A DNA stretch of 64,000 nucleotides from Hymenobacter lapidarius (GTDB lineage Bacteria; Bacteroidota; Bacteroidia; Cytophagales; Hymenobacteraceae): the NCBI RefSeq assembly GCF_001816145.1, contig NZ_MDZB01000175.1:1-64000 (forward strand), read 5' to 3'. A program made the translations under genes and the position numbers. The notes below the pieces were generated by a model, which was not told the origin of the DNA, searched no databases, and was given only the letters and a program-made list of their open reading frames with translations. The stretch's first letter is position 1, and each line of letters opens with the position of its first letter. This document shows, piece by piece, positions 1-9,176 of the stretch.

Positions 1-543
1 GGCCACCGCGTGGTGGCGCTGGACGGTCCCGCGCACGGCGCCTCGAGCGGCCGGCACACCACGCTCACGGGTTTTGGTGGAGCAGTGCAGGCGGTGGTGG
101 ACACCGCGGGGGAGGTGCGCGCCATTGTAGCGCATTCGTTTGGGGCGGCCGCGGTGGCGGGGCTGCCGGTGCGGCCCGCCGGGGCGCCGCTGCCGCGGCT
201 GGTGCTGCTCAGTGCCCCCGTGAGCCCGCGCGTGGTAGCCGGCCGCTTCGCCGATTTTCTATACTTGTCGAACGACATCGTGGACCGGTTTGCCGCGCAC
301 ATTCAGAAAACCACTGGCCGCACTGCCGATTCGTTTGCCGCTACGGCCGCCGGCCCGCGCATGGGGGCCGAAAAAGTATTGGTGCTGCACGACGAGGACG
401 ACGAAATTATTCCGTACTCAGAAGGCCGGGAAATTGCGGCGGTCTGGCCCGGTGCGGTATTCCACTCCACCCAGGGCCTGGGCCACAACCGCATTATGCG
501 CGACGCCGACGTAATCCAAACCGCCGTGGCGTTCATTGCGTAG
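1..543 (+). CDS. alpha/beta hydrolase, C-terminal part
   Basis: The reading frame is open from base 1, so the gene starts upstream of the window and only about 180 residues are seen. They show an alpha/beta-hydrolase fold: a nucleophile-elbow-like stretch AHSFGAA, an acidic segment HDEDDEIIP that would supply the catalytic Asp, and GLGHNRIMRD carrying the likely catalytic His. The elbow has Ala where the classic motif has Gly (GHSxG). The strand order fits a small serine hydrolase acting on an ester or similar bond; the substrate cannot be inferred. The next gene on the same strand starts 79 bases later. Confidence 0.8.
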   Translation, partial: GHRVVALDGPAHGASSGRHTTLTGFGGAVQAVVDTAGEVRAIVAHSFGAAAVAGLPVRPAGAPLPRLVLLSAPVSPRVVAGRFADFLYLSNDIVDRFAAHIQKTTGRTADSFAATAAGPRMGAEKVLVLHDEDDEIIPYSEGREIAAVWPGAVFHSTQGLGHNRIMRDADVIQTAVAFIA

Positions 544-621
544 GTCGCCGCGGCGCCGGCGTCAGCCGAAATGCCGCTGCGTTTGTTAAGCATGGAAATT
601 CACCCTTAACACCTTTCTCTT

Positions 622-918
622 ATGGTAAAAGTTGCCCTGTTGGTCCGCCTCGAAGTGAAGCCCGGCCACGAACAAACCGTTGCCGATTTTCTAGCCGGTG
701 CCCTTCCCATTGTGGAGGCTGAGCCCGCCACCACCACCTGGTACGCCCTGCGCCTGGGCCCGTCCACGTTTGGCATTTTCGACACCTTCCCCGACGAAGC
801 CGGCCGCAAAGCCCACCTAGCGGGCCAGGTAGCCGCTGCCCTGGGCACCCACGCCGACCTGTGGGCCAGCCCACCTCACATTGAAATGGTTGATATTCTG
901 GCCTCAAAAGGCGCGTAA
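622..918 (+). CDS. ABM-family antibiotic biosynthesis monooxygenase-like protein
   Basis: A 98-residue protein that is one ABM domain: an N-terminal beta strand VKVALLVRLEVKPGHEQTV, a central FGIFDTFPDEAGRKAHLAG segment, and a C-terminal IEMVDILASKGA. Members are small dimeric ferredoxin-fold proteins, including quinol monooxygenases (YgiN) and haem-degrading enzymes, and usually need no bound cofactor. The sequence does not decide the substrate. The ATG at 622 gives the normal start of the domain. A GC-rich hairpin (935-953) and a T-tailed terminator (997-1039) follow. Confidence 0.8.
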   Translation: MVKVALLVRLEVKPGHEQTVADFLAGALPIVEAEPATTTWYALRLGPSTFGIFDTFPDEAGRKAHLAGQVAAALGTHADLWASPPHIEMVDILASKGA

Positions 919-996
919 GCACGCCTGCTCCGGCCGCGGCCCTTTGGGCCGCGCCTGCCGCCTGGTAAGAATATCTGTTTGAGGGTTCTGCCCGCC

Positions 997-1039
997 AAGC
1001 CAGCTGTTCAGGTTTTTTACCTGAGTGGCTGGCTTTTTT
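997..1039 (+). terminator. rho-independent terminator
   Basis: AAGCCAGC...TTCAGG pairs with CCTGA...GCTGGCTT across a T-rich loop and is followed by six T residues. It would end the unit with the ABM gene. It also argues against starting the next membrane protein at the TTG at 979, since that start would place the terminator inside the coding region. Confidence 0.75.
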
Positions 1040-1101
1040 GCGTTCATTATTGTTTACAAATATATGAATTACAACTATCTGTAATTGACAAACTACTGCT
1101 T

Positions 1102-1980
1102 ATGCTACTGCTGGCTCGCATCGTACGGTCAACCTATTTGCCCTTGCAACTTATTTGGGAGAGCAAACGGACGGCTTATCTGCTAAGTGTCGCGCTGGTG
1201 ACGGCATTTATATTGAGCATGGCGCTGGCCGTGGTCAACTACACCGGCATGCTGGCATTGCCGGGCATGTGGGGCAAGGTCCATTTCCTGCAGGCCGTGG
1301 AAATATCGTTTACGCTGCTGCTGTTTTTTGAAATGGTGAGCCTGGTGTTCGTTATTCCCGCATCCATTGCCAATTCCATCGGCAAGCAGATTGAAATTCT
1401 GAGCCTGATTTTGCTGCGGTCTTCCTTCAAAGAATTCTCACATTATAATTTCCAGCTTCCCCTGCAAAGCCAGCTCGAATCGGTGTATAAAATGGTGGCC
1501 GATGGCGTGGGCGCCCTGCTGGTTTTCCTGCTGCTTTCGGTTTATTACGGAATTCAGCGGCACCGCGCCATCACGCAGGAGGGCGATAAACTGCAATTTG
1601 TGTTGCTGAAACAATTCATCGCGCTGCTGGTGCTCATCACCCTGCTGGGCATGTACGGGTACGATGTTTTCCACATGTTTAGCAGCAGCCACTGGGTGCA
1701 GTCTGCGGACAGATTCTACATGATATTGATTTTTGGCGACCTGCTATTTATGCTCGTGGCCTTCCGGTATACGCTACATTACCCGGATATTTTCCGGTAC
1801 TCCGCATTCGTGCTGGTCACGGTATTTATTCGGTTTTCGCTTTTGGCGCCGGTGTATTATAATGCGCTGCTCAGCTTGTTCTCCGTGGTCTTTGCCATCG
1901 CCGTGGTCTATTTCCACAACTTGTTCACCGATGGCCGGTTGGCGTACATTACCAAAAACCAGCCCGGAGGCAGCGATTGA
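1102..1980 (+). CDS. polytopic membrane protein of unknown function
   Basis: I do not recognise the family. The 292-residue product has roughly seven hydrophobic segments, among them LLSVALVTAFILSMALAVV, LVTVFIRFSLLAPVYYNALL and LLSLFSVVFAIAVVYF. A soluble loop of about 30 residues (RSSFKEFSHYNFQLPLQ) lies near the middle. The frame is open back to a TTG at 979, but a terminator lies there, so the first ATG downstream at 1102 is preferred. The gene is lower in GC than its neighbours. It has no same-strand partner, because the next gene is on the opposite strand and converges on it. Confidence 0.6.
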   Translation: MLLLARIVRSTYLPLQLIWESKRTAYLLSVALVTAFILSMALAVVNYTGMLALPGMWGKVHFLQAVEISFTLLLFFEMVSLVFVIPASIANSIGKQIEILSLILLRSSFKEFSHYNFQLPLQSQLESVYKMVADGVGALLVFLLLSVYYGIQRHRAITQEGDKLQFVLLKQFIALLVLITLLGMYGYDVFHMFSSSHWVQSADRFYMILIFGDLLFMLVAFRYTLHYPDIFRYSAFVLVTVFIRFSLLAPVYYNALLSLFSVVFAIAVVYFHNLFTDGRLAYITKNQPGGSD

Positions 1981-2031
1981 TTTCAACTGAAAACTGGTGC
2001 CGGGCCGGGAGCCCATGCAGTAGCAGCTGCG

Positions 2032-3039
2032 CTAGATGCTGCCCAAACCTTCGGCGGCCAGCTGCCGCAGCACTTCGCGCAAGCCATCTGACTCCCGCAT
2101 GAGCAGCGCCACGTGCTGCACGTACTCCGCCTCGGCGCGCAGGTCGCGCTTGAGTTGGCGCAGCTCCAGCTCCTGCTTTTTGGTTGAAGTGCCCACAAAG
2201 CCGTTGGGGCCGTATTTCACCTCGTTCATTTCCTGTTTCAGGGTGATTTGCTGCTGGAGCAGGGCGCGGGTGTAGCGGGCCAGTACGTCGTCGGAGTCGG
2301 CATCGGCCGGGCCCGATTCGGCCAGCAGCTGCAGCAGGGTGTAGAGGTCGTCGGCTTCGTAGGCCTCCGTGATGCGCTGCATCTGGGCGGTTTTGCCGGC
2401 TTGCTTTTCGGGGTCGCGCTCCAGGTCGGGGTGATGGGTGCGGGCCAGTTGGCGGTAGATGGTCTTGGCGTTGGATTCGAGCTGTTTCTGGTCGGCCTGC
2501 TCGGCGTCTTCCTTGGCCCGCTGCGCTTTGGTTTTGCGGCGGGCACGGGCCGCGGCGGCGGCTTGCTCGTGCGGCGGCAGGGTAGGGTCGGGGGTGTAGT
2601 GCTCGGGCGTTCCGGCGCTGCGGCGCTGCTGGGCCTGGGCAGCGGGGTGGCGGTGGGTAGTGGGGGCGTATTTGCGCAGTATTTCGCCTTCTTCTTCGCC
2701 AAACCGTTCCTCCAGCGCCCGGGCATTGCCCACAATCAGGTCCGTAATCTGTTGCTCTTCCAGGCGGCTGAAGTAGCCCAGCAGCAGGGCCTCTTCCAGG
2801 GACGGAAACAGGCTGCGCCGGGCGGCTACCACGGCCGTGGCGGCGGGCCCCACCTGCTGCCAGTAGCGCCGGCGCGCCTCCGCCTGCTCGGCGCGCAGGT
2901 CGCGCAGCCGCTCGCGCAGGTTCTCTACGTCCAGAATAGCTTGCCGAAAAGCTTGTTGGGCAGGGGAGCCCGCCGGTTTTTCCTCGAGCCGCACGGGCAC
3001 GGTAACAGGCGCGGGGTGCGCAGAAGCAGCGTTTTTCAT
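2032..3039 (-). CDS. J-domain-like coiled-coil protein
   Basis: A 335-residue soluble protein. The N-terminal two thirds is charged and helical (LRERLRDLRAEQAEARRRY and similar), suggesting coiled coil. Around residues 195-240 is a J-domain-like helix-HPD-helix: IYRQLARTHHPDLERD followed by MQRITEAYEADDLYTLLQL. The HPD tripeptide is the DnaK-contacting signature of J proteins, so a co-chaperone role is possible, but there is no G/F region, zinc domain or membrane anchor. The ATG at 3039 is chosen over an in-frame TTG at 3048 because an exact TAnnTTTG promoter element ends six bases upstream of it. Confidence 0.65.
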   Translation of the reverse strand: MKNAASAHPAPVTVPVRLEEKPAGSPAQQAFRQAILDVENLRERLRDLRAEQAEARRRYWQQVGPAATAVVAARRSLFPSLEEALLLGYFSRLEEQQITDLIVGNARALEERFGEEEGEILRKYAPTTHRHPAAQAQQRRSAGTPEHYTPDPTLPPHEQAAAAARARRKTKAQRAKEDAEQADQKQLESNAKTIYRQLARTHHPDLERDPEKQAGKTAQMQRITEAYEADDLYTLLQLLAESGPADADSDDVLARYTRALLQQQITLKQEMNEVKYGPNGFVGTSTKKQELELRQLKRDLRAEAEYVQHVALLMRESDGLREVLRQLAAEGLGSI

Positions 3040-3045
3040 GACTTG

Positions 3046-3053
3046 CAAAGGTA
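3046..3053 (-). promoter_or_regulatory. Bacteroidota -7 promoter element
   Basis: On the minus strand the bases read TACCTTTG, an exact match to TAnnTTTG, six bases before the ATG of the J-domain-like gene. The spacing implies a very short or absent 5' leader. Confidence 0.65.
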
Positions 3054-3072
3054 GGAAGGGGGCCGGGGGCGG

Positions 3073-3975
3073 CTAGGGCCACAGCTCAAACGCCACCCGA
3101 AACGTATTGCAGTGCGCGTCCACGATGTCGGCCAGCCGCTCGGAATAGCCGCCGCCCATGCTCACGGCCACCGGCAGCTGCTGCTCGCGGCACAGGCCCA
3201 GCACGTATTCGTCGCGTAGCCGGCAGCCGGCGGGCGTGAGGCTCAATTTCCCGAGCTTGTCGGTGGCCAGCACGTCTACCCCGGCCTGGTAGAATACGAA
3301 ATTGGGTTTCACCTGGGCCAGCAGCTTCGGCAGCGCCTCGTGCAGCAGACGCAGGTATTCCCCATCTCCCGTGCCAAGCTCCAACGCAATATCCAGGTCC
3401 GACGTCTCTTTCCGCAGCGGATAATTAGCCCCGGCGTGCATGGAAAACGTGAATACCCGGGGCTCGTTCCGGAAAATAGCCGCCGTGCCATCGCCCTGGT
3501 GCACGTCTAGGTCCACGATGAGAACCTGCCGGGCCAAGCCCTTAGCCAGCAGGTGCGCGGCGGCAATGGCCTGGTCGTTCAGCACGCAAAACCCCTCGCC
3601 CCGGTCGGCAAAGGCGTGGTGGGTGCCGCCGGCCAGGTTCAGGCCCACGCCGTCCTGCAACGCGTGCAGGGCCGATTGCAGGGTGCCCGCGCTGCTGCTT
3701 AGCGAGCGCCGCACCAGCTGCGGGCTTTGCGGCAGGCCCAGGCGCCGCACTTCGGCCGGACTGAGGCGCAGGTCGCGCACTTTGTGCCAGTAGTCCGCCG
3801 TGTGTACCCGCAGCACGTCGGGCTCGGCGCACAGGCCGGGCTCGTAGAAGTCTTCGGCCGTTGCAATGCCCTGCCACAGCAATTGCTCGCGAATCAGGGC
3901 GTATTTGGCAATGGGGAAGCGGTGCCCTTCGGGAAGCGTGAGCGTGTAGTGGTCGGAAGTGGCGAGGCGTGGCAT
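3073..3975 (-). CDS. histone deacetylase-family (class II-like) deacetylase
   Basis: A zinc-dependent deacetylase of the HDAC/acetoin utilisation/acetylpolyamine amidohydrolase superfamily, about 300 residues. The hallmarks are all present: GGTHHAFADRGEGFC with the His-His charge relay, DLDVHQGDGT and YQAGVDVLATDKLG with the zinc-binding Asp/His/Asp set, and MGGGYS near the C-terminus. The real substrate in bacteria is usually not a histone; small acetylated amines or lysines are likely. The start at 3975 gives MPRLATSDHYTLTLPEGHRFP, the usual N-terminus; 3987 is an alternative. Longer upstream frames would cross the terminator at 4085-4126. Confidence 0.9.
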   Translation of the reverse strand: MPRLATSDHYTLTLPEGHRFPIAKYALIREQLLWQGIATAEDFYEPGLCAEPDVLRVHTADYWHKVRDLRLSPAEVRRLGLPQSPQLVRRSLSSSAGTLQSALHALQDGVGLNLAGGTHHAFADRGEGFCVLNDQAIAAAHLLAKGLARQVLIVDLDVHQGDGTAAIFRNEPRVFTFSMHAGANYPLRKETSDLDIALELGTGDGEYLRLLHEALPKLLAQVKPNFVFYQAGVDVLATDKLGKLSLTPAGCRLRDEYVLGLCREQQLPVAVSMGGGYSERLADIVDAHCNTFRVAFELWP

Positions 3976-4084
3976 GGGGTCGTACATACCATAAATGAGC
4001 GGTGGAGGTTTATTATCAGCTGACGTTACACCGACGCGTGCCAGCCCACTACTGCGTAATAGCAGTGAATAATGCATATCATAC

Positions 4085-4126
4085 ATAAAAAAAACGCCCC
4101 GACTGCAAAGCCGGGGCGTTTTTTTG
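4085..4126. terminator. bidirectional rho-independent terminator
   Basis: ACGCCCCG and CGGGGCGT form a perfect stem (4094-4119), with an A run on the left and a T run on the right, so it can stop transcription from either strand. Its clearest job is to end the minus-strand surface-protein gene before the HDAC-like gene. Confidence 0.8.
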
Positions 4127-4165
4127 TGTGCAGGCCAGCAGCTGCGTCCGCTGGTTGCGCGCTGG

Positions 4166-7100
4166 TTATTCAACCACGAGGCGCTTGGCTACCAAGCCTG
4201 ACGCGGTGCGCGCCAGCACGGTGTACACACCCGAGGATAGGGTGGATAAGGGCAGCTCCAGCGTCTCGCTGGCATCGGCGGCCAGGGTGCGGCTCAGCAC
4301 CACGCGGCCTACGTTGTCAACGATTGTCACGGCCGTGGCCTGGTTGCCGCGCAAGGTGGCGGGCACCAGCAGGGTAGCCGTGCCGCGGGCTGGGTTGGGG
4401 TACACGCTGGCCAGCCGGGCCAGAGCGGCCGGGGCCGTGGCCAACCCACGGGCCTGGGTGGTGAAGAGCACCGCGTAGCGCCCGCCCGCCGTACCATTGG
4501 CGTTCAGGGTCAGGGTGATGGTGGGCGTGGTGCCCAGGTCGGTATAGGTGCCGGTGAGGCCGTCGCGCAGGTACGCGCGGTAGTTGGTCGGCAGGTTTTC
4601 CAGCTTGTCAACGGCCAGGGTGTAGGTGCCGGCCGCGAGGGCGGCTACGCGTAGGGGCAGCAGCGCATCGGCGCCGGTGAGGGTGGGCTGGCCGTTGATG
4701 GCCAGCGCCTCAGCAGCAGCGGTTTCGGTGTCCAGCGTCAGGCCGTTGGGGGCGGGCAGGGCGCGGGCATCAAAGGCGTTGTCGAAGGCGGGCGTGGCGC
4801 CTTGCTCAAAGTACACCACGGCCTGGGTGCGGGCAGTGGCACTGCTCAAGGCTAGCGTGAGCTGCGGGCGGGTGTCGGCGGTGCCGCGCTGGAAAGGCGT
4901 GGCGTTGGGCGTAGTGAGGCGGTCGGCGTTGGTGAAGGTGATGCTGCCGGTCTGGCCCGCTACGGTGCGTACAAAGAAGCCCTGGGCCACGGGCAGCACG
5001 TTGGTGCCGGTGTTCGTGGCTTGGCCGTTCACAAAGCTGGCGTAGGAACCGCTATACGGCGTGCGGCCGTCGCTCTTGTACACGTACAGGGCATTTTCGA
5101 TGTTGACGGCCCGGCCGCTGTTAAGCACCGAAGACCAGTCCAGCGGAGCAGGATAGGGGTTGCCGCGCAGGTGCCAGCCGCTCTCGGTTTGGCCGCCGCG
5201 GGTGAGGGCGCCGGCTGTCAGGATGCCGTTGTTCAGGGTGCCCACAAAGTCGACAGTGGCCTGGGCCGGGATGTTGACGGTGTAGCCGCGCGTGGGTTCC
5301 AGCACGTCGCTGGTGGCCGTGGGCGAGAAGAAACCTTTGTCAAAGTCGATGGAGCCGCCGCTACCGCTGGTGTTCACGCGGGCTTCATTGTAGCCAAATA
5401 CGTTCGGGAACGGCGTAATGGTGTTGCCCAGTGTGTTGTACGCCGGGTTCACCACGGGGGCAAACACCCCTGGCACCGTCAAATCGGCCACCGTGGTGCT
5501 GAGCACGGGCGAAGCGTAGTGGCGGTATCCCAGGCCCGGATTTGTGGGGGTGATGTAGCGCTGCACCGCGGTGGTGCCAATTACTGCCCCGCCGCGGTTG
5601 TCGACCAGCGCCGTGCCCGTAGCTGTGGATAGCAGGGTTAGGCCCTGGCCGTTGGTAGCTAGGTTGCCAGCTTCGAGGCGCAGTACCTGACTCACGCTTA
5701 ACGCCTGGCTTAGCGTCACGTTGGCGGCGTTGCTCACCACCAGACTTAGTACGCGGCCAGGCAGGCCGGAACCGGTTACCTGGGCCGCGGTGCCGTTGTA
5801 GCCATAGTTGGCGTCGGGGCTAAACGAGCGAGTGCCCGTTACCTGCACGGCGCCCACGGCGCCAGTGGCCGCAATGCCGGCCGCATCGCAGATAACAAGA
5901 TTAGCTCCGGCCTGCAATACAAAGCTGCCGGGGCCATTGAGTACCTGGCAGGCTTGTACCAACGCGCCCCCGGCCTGTACCGTGAGGGTGCCGTTTACCG
6001 TAAGGGTGCCGCCCAGCGTGGCAACGCCGGTGCTCGTCACGGTCACGTTGTTGTAAATGCCGGAGATGGTTTGGGCAGAGCTTACCACCAGGTCGGTCAG
6101 CGGGGCTGCCGTGGTGGTGAAGGAAACCGTGGCCGGCGCGGAGGTTGCGCCGCCGGCGCAGTTGCTTACGATGCTCACCGCGTAAGCCGTGCTAGGTGCC
6201 AGGCCCGAGAAGCTCACGGAGGTAGCCGAAGCGGGCAGCGTTTGGGTGGTCGTGGCCGGGCTGGTCGTCACGGTGTAGCTGGTGGCCGAGCCGCTGCCGG
6301 TGAAGCTCACCGTGGCTGAACTGCTGGTGACGCTGCCGGCCGACAAGTTGGTGGGCGCGGTGCACGCCACCGGGGCCGGGTTCACGGTGAATGTAGCCGG
6401 GGCGGAGGTACCGCCGCCCGGCGCCGCGTTGGTCACCGTCACGTTGTAGGTGCCAGCCGTGGCCTGGTCGGCAGCGGTGAGGCCGATGGTGAGCTGCGTG
6501 GCCGAAACGAACGCGGTGGTGCGGGCCGTGCCATTAAAATTAACCACCGATGAGTTGAGGAAGTTGCTGCCGTTCACTGTCAGCGTTTGGGGCGCGGCAC
6601 CAGCCGTCACGCTGGCCGGCGAGAGGCTGCTGATAGCCGGCACGGGGTTGTTGGCCACCGGGGCCGGGTTCACCGTGAACGTGGCCGGGGCGGAGGTGCC
6701 GCCGCCGGGAGCGGGGTTGGTCACCGTCACACCATAGGTGCCGGCCGTGGCAATGTCCGAAGCCGGAATGCTGGCCGTAACCTGCGTGGCCGATACGAAC
6801 GCGGTGGCGCGGGCCGTGCCGTTAAAGGTCACGGCCGAGCCCGCGATGAACCCCGTGCCGTTCACCGTGAGGGTGAAGGCCGGGTCGCCGGCCGTGGCCG
6901 AGCTGGGGCTGAGGCTGCTGATGGTTGGGGCCGGGTTAGGGGCCGTCGTGGTGGTGAAATTGACTATAACGGGCGCGGAGGTAGTCCCTTCGGCGCAGTT
7001 GCTCACGATGCTCACCGTGTAGGCCGTGCCGGGCATCAGGCCCGCAAAGTCAACCGAGGTAGCTGAGGCGGGCAGCGTTTGGGTGGTCGTGGCCGGGCTG

Positions 7101-8452
7101 GTCGTCACGGTGTAACCCGTGGCCGAGCCGCTGCCGGTGAAGCTCACCGTGGCCGAATTGCTGGTGATGGCGCTGGCCACCAAATTGGTAGGCGCGTTGC
7201 AAGCCGGAGGAGCTGTGGTAGTAAACGTCACGGTAGCCGGGTCGGACATAAGCATACCGCCAAAGCAGTTGCTCACGATGCTCACTGTATAGGCGGTGCC
7301 GGGCGTCAGACCCGTAAAGTTGGCCGATGTGGCCGAGGCGGGCAGCGTTTGGGTGGTCGTGGCGGGCGAGGTCGTCACGGTGTAGCTGGTGGCCGAGTTG
7401 CTGCCGGTGAAGCTCACCGTAGCCGAGTTGCTGGTGATGGCGCTGGCCACCGGACCCGTGGGCGCGTCGCACACCGGGGGTGTTATGGGCACAGCGATGT
7501 CGACGACGTTGAAAGGAGCCGTCGAGGTGGCTGGAATTATGTTGAACTTGTTCGAGGTAAGGCCCGTCGCTAAATCAAGTCGGTAGATGTTGCTGCTGGA
7601 AAGGCCCGACGAGTTGGGAGCCGTCACCTCCGACAGGTACGCCACGTTGACTGTGCCAGTGTAATAGATGTCTATGTCAAATGCGATGGCATCGCCGATG
7701 CCAAAGCCCAGCAGCTTGATGGTGGCAATCGTATTCAGGGTGCCTGCATCCGGTGGATTCTGAGTCGACAGAATACCGTTGTTCAGTTCGTCCATGTCGT
7801 AGAGCGTGGTGCTGGTGCTCCCGATAAAGGAATTATCGTAGGCTATAGCGCCCACTCCGGGGTTGGCAGGTGTGCCCGTGGCATAGTTCAGGTTGATGTC
7901 GGTGGCCGCTACGGTGCCGTCTACCGGGTTGAGGCGGTAGTTGGCGTCGTTGGTGCTCACCACGCGGATGCGGTCCGAAGTGGGATTGAAGTCAAAACCA
8001 ATTCGCTCGGTTGGACCTCCCAAAGCCAGCGTAAAGTCAGCGCTTCCGACTGGGGTGGCCACCCCAGTGGCAGGCACCAACGTGTACAGGCGGGCATTGG
8101 ACGTGTTGGCCGACGCATTGTAGCCCAGTGCGAACAGTTGGCCGGTGTTGGGGCGGTAGTCCATGCCCACAAGCCGTTGACCAGCGCTGAGGCCTTGGAT
8201 TTGTGAGGCAGGCCCTTGGATGCCATTGTCCTTGGTGGGCGAGAACGGGAAGATACCCTGCGCTCCAAGCGCCGCCCCCGATGGGAAAAACGGGTTGTTC
8301 CTGGGTACTTCCTGGCTTGTGGTACCAAGGGCCCAAATGGTGGTTTGCGCCTGCGATATGGTCCCAATCAACACTAATGCCGTGGCTAAGGCAGTGGCCA
8401 TAAACCGCCGAAGCGGCCGTGCAGGCGGCAGCGAAAGTAAGTTTGTGTACAT
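4166..8452 (-). CDS. giant surface protein: DUF4394, fibronectin III, IPT/TIG and type IX sorting domain
   Basis: A 1428-residue exported protein. A signal peptide (about residues 1-36, ending ISQAQ) is followed by a DUF4394-like region with its typical IGFDFNPTSDRIRVVS, RLNPVDGTVAATD and DIDIYYTGT motifs. Next come fibronectin type III modules with the recurring SNSATVSFTG and YTVSIVSNC, two IPT/TIG modules (ISSLSPSSATAGD...VTFNGT), another Fn3, a long low-similarity beta region, and a C-terminal sorting domain YPNPARGTATL...SGVYTVLA...KRLVVE. That last domain is the signal for type IX secretion and surface attachment. An adhesin or matrix role is plausible but not shown. The ATG at 8452 is used because it opens the signal peptide; the frame extends 40 codons further without a plausible start. 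Confidence 0.85.
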   Translation of the reverse strand: MYTNLLSLPPARPLRRFMATALATALVLIGTISQAQTTIWALGTTSQEVPRNNPFFPSGAALGAQGIFPFSPTKDNGIQGPASQIQGLSAGQRLVGMDYRPNTGQLFALGYNASANTSNARLYTLVPATGVATPVGSADFTLALGGPTERIGFDFNPTSDRIRVVSTNDANYRLNPVDGTVAATDINLNYATGTPANPGVGAIAYDNSFIGSTSTTLYDMDELNNGILSTQNPPDAGTLNTIATIKLLGFGIGDAIAFDIDIYYTGTVNVAYLSEVTAPNSSGLSSSNIYRLDLATGLTSNKFNIIPATSTAPFNVVDIAVPITPPVCDAPTGPVASAITSNSATVSFTGSNSATSYTVTTSPATTTQTLPASATSANFTGLTPGTAYTVSIVSNCFGGMLMSDPATVTFTTTAPPACNAPTNLVASAITSNSATVSFTGSGSATGYTVTTSPATTTQTLPASATSVDFAGLMPGTAYTVSIVSNCAEGTTSAPVIVNFTTTTAPNPAPTISSLSPSSATAGDPAFTLTVNGTGFIAGSAVTFNGTARATAFVSATQVTASIPASDIATAGTYGVTVTNPAPGGGTSAPATFTVNPAPVANNPVPAISSLSPASVTAGAAPQTLTVNGSNFLNSSVVNFNGTARTTAFVSATQLTIGLTAADQATAGTYNVTVTNAAPGGGTSAPATFTVNPAPVACTAPTNLSAGSVTSSSATVSFTGSGSATSYTVTTSPATTTQTLPASATSVSFSGLAPSTAYAVSIVSNCAGGATSAPATVSFTTTAAPLTDLVVSSAQTISGIYNNVTVTSTGVATLGGTLTVNGTLTVQAGGALVQACQVLNGPGSFVLQAGANLVICDAAGIAATGAVGAVQVTGTRSFSPDANYGYNGTAAQVTGSGLPGRVLSLVVSNAANVTLSQALSVSQVLRLEAGNLATNGQGLTLLSTATGTALVDNRGGAVIGTTAVQRYITPTNPGLGYRHYASPVLSTTVADLTVPGVFAPVVNPAYNTLGNTITPFPNVFGYNEARVNTSGSGGSIDFDKGFFSPTATSDVLEPTRGYTVNIPAQATVDFVGTLNNGILTAGALTRGGQTESGWHLRGNPYPAPLDWSSVLNSGRAVNIENALYVYKSDGRTPYSGSYASFVNGQATNTGTNVLPVAQGFFVRTVAGQTGSITFTNADRLTTPNATPFQRGTADTRPQLTLALSSATARTQAVVYFEQGATPAFDNAFDARALPAPNGLTLDTETAAAEALAINGQPTLTGADALLPLRVAALAAGTYTLAVDKLENLPTNYRAYLRDGLTGTYTDLGTTPTITLTLNANGTAGGRYAVLFTTQARGLATAPAALARLASVYPNPARGTATLLVPATLRGNQATAVTIVDNVGRVVLSRTLAADASETLELPLSTLSSGVYTVLARTASGLVAKRLVVE
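6110..7475. repeat. near-identical Fn3- and IPT-coding repeats
   Basis: Within the giant surface-protein gene, a block containing GGGCAGCGTTTGGGTGGTCG recurs almost unchanged near 6235, 7070 and 7340. Each copy encodes the TTTQTLPASAT part of an Fn3 module. The two IPT-coding blocks at about 6370-6660 and 6660-6950 also resemble each other closely. Such DNA could recombine to change module number. Confidence 0.7.
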
Positions 8453-8638
8453 AGAAAGATGGAAAATTAAAATTAAAAAATATACCAATTCAAACAAGCT
8501 AACTACTTGGTCGCCTGTGGCGCTAGGTACGTATTTCTGCAAAATAAGGACACTCCCTTTTCGAAAATACAACGTATAGCTTGGACGTCCACGTCCGGGC
8601 CTTTAGTTCCTTCTCACAAACTGCATAGTATCTGACAG

Positions 8639-9154
8639 CTAGCCAACCACTCGCACCACGTCGCCCACCCGGATAAATCCGCCCTGGGCAATGTGCGCCG
8701 TGAGGCCGCCGTGGCCGCGCATGGCGTTGTAGCCGCCGGGGCCCAGCTCTTCCTCCATGCGGGAGCACGGGTGGCACTCGCCGGTGATGTCGAGCAGCAC
8801 TTCTTCGCCGATTTGAATCTGACGGTTTTTCAGGGCCAGCAGGTTCAGGCCGCTCACGGCCAGGTTGCGGCGCAGGCGGCCGGGCGCAATAGGCTCGGGC
8901 AGGCCCAGAAAGCTGGCCACCGACGCCAGGGCCTCGTGCTGGATGAGGGTGATTTGCCGCTTGCCGCCGGCCTTGGGCCGGGCGTGGTCGCCGAGCAGGT
9001 GTGAGTCGGTCTTTAGCTCGGCTTCCAGCACCGCCACCAACGGCTCGCGCCGCGCCGGGCGCTGCCCTATCCACTCAATACGGCCGGTTTGGGGCAGGGT
9101 AGCCAGTAGTTTGGCCACCAGAGATTTATCATCGCCGAAGAAGGGGAATGCCAT
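8639..9154 (-). CDS. MOSC domain protein
   Basis: A 171-residue protein made of a MOSC domain, the C-terminal domain family of molybdenum cofactor sulfurases. MOSC-only proteins such as YiiM use molybdopterin to reduce N-hydroxylated compounds. Visible features are GRIEWIGQRPARREP at the start, LRRNLAVSGLNLLAL in the middle, and GECHPCSRMEEELG carrying the conserved cysteine, followed by GGLTAHI and GDVVRVV. The ATG at 9154 lies 22 bases after the expected stop of the upstream membrane-protein gene. A single-base frameshift in that gene makes the two read as one long frame; I treat them as separate. Confidence 0.85.
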   Translation of the reverse strand: MAFPFFGDDKSLVAKLLATLPQTGRIEWIGQRPARREPLVAVLEAELKTDSHLLGDHARPKAGGKRQITLIQHEALASVASFLGLPEPIAPGRLRRNLAVSGLNLLALKNRQIQIGEEVLLDITGECHPCSRMEEELGPGGYNAMRGHGGLTAHIAQGGFIRVGDVVRVVG

Positions 9155-9176
9155 AGAAGCGGGGAGTAGGGAGGCG

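Noticed and set aside
979..1101. Extended N-terminus of the membrane protein at 1102
   Set aside because: The added codons run through a T-tailed terminator and encode no plausible signal.
6110..7475. Possible CRISPR-like array from regularly recurring blocks
   Set aside because: The blocks are in-frame Fn3 and IPT coding modules about 250-280 bases long, not short repeats with unique spacers.
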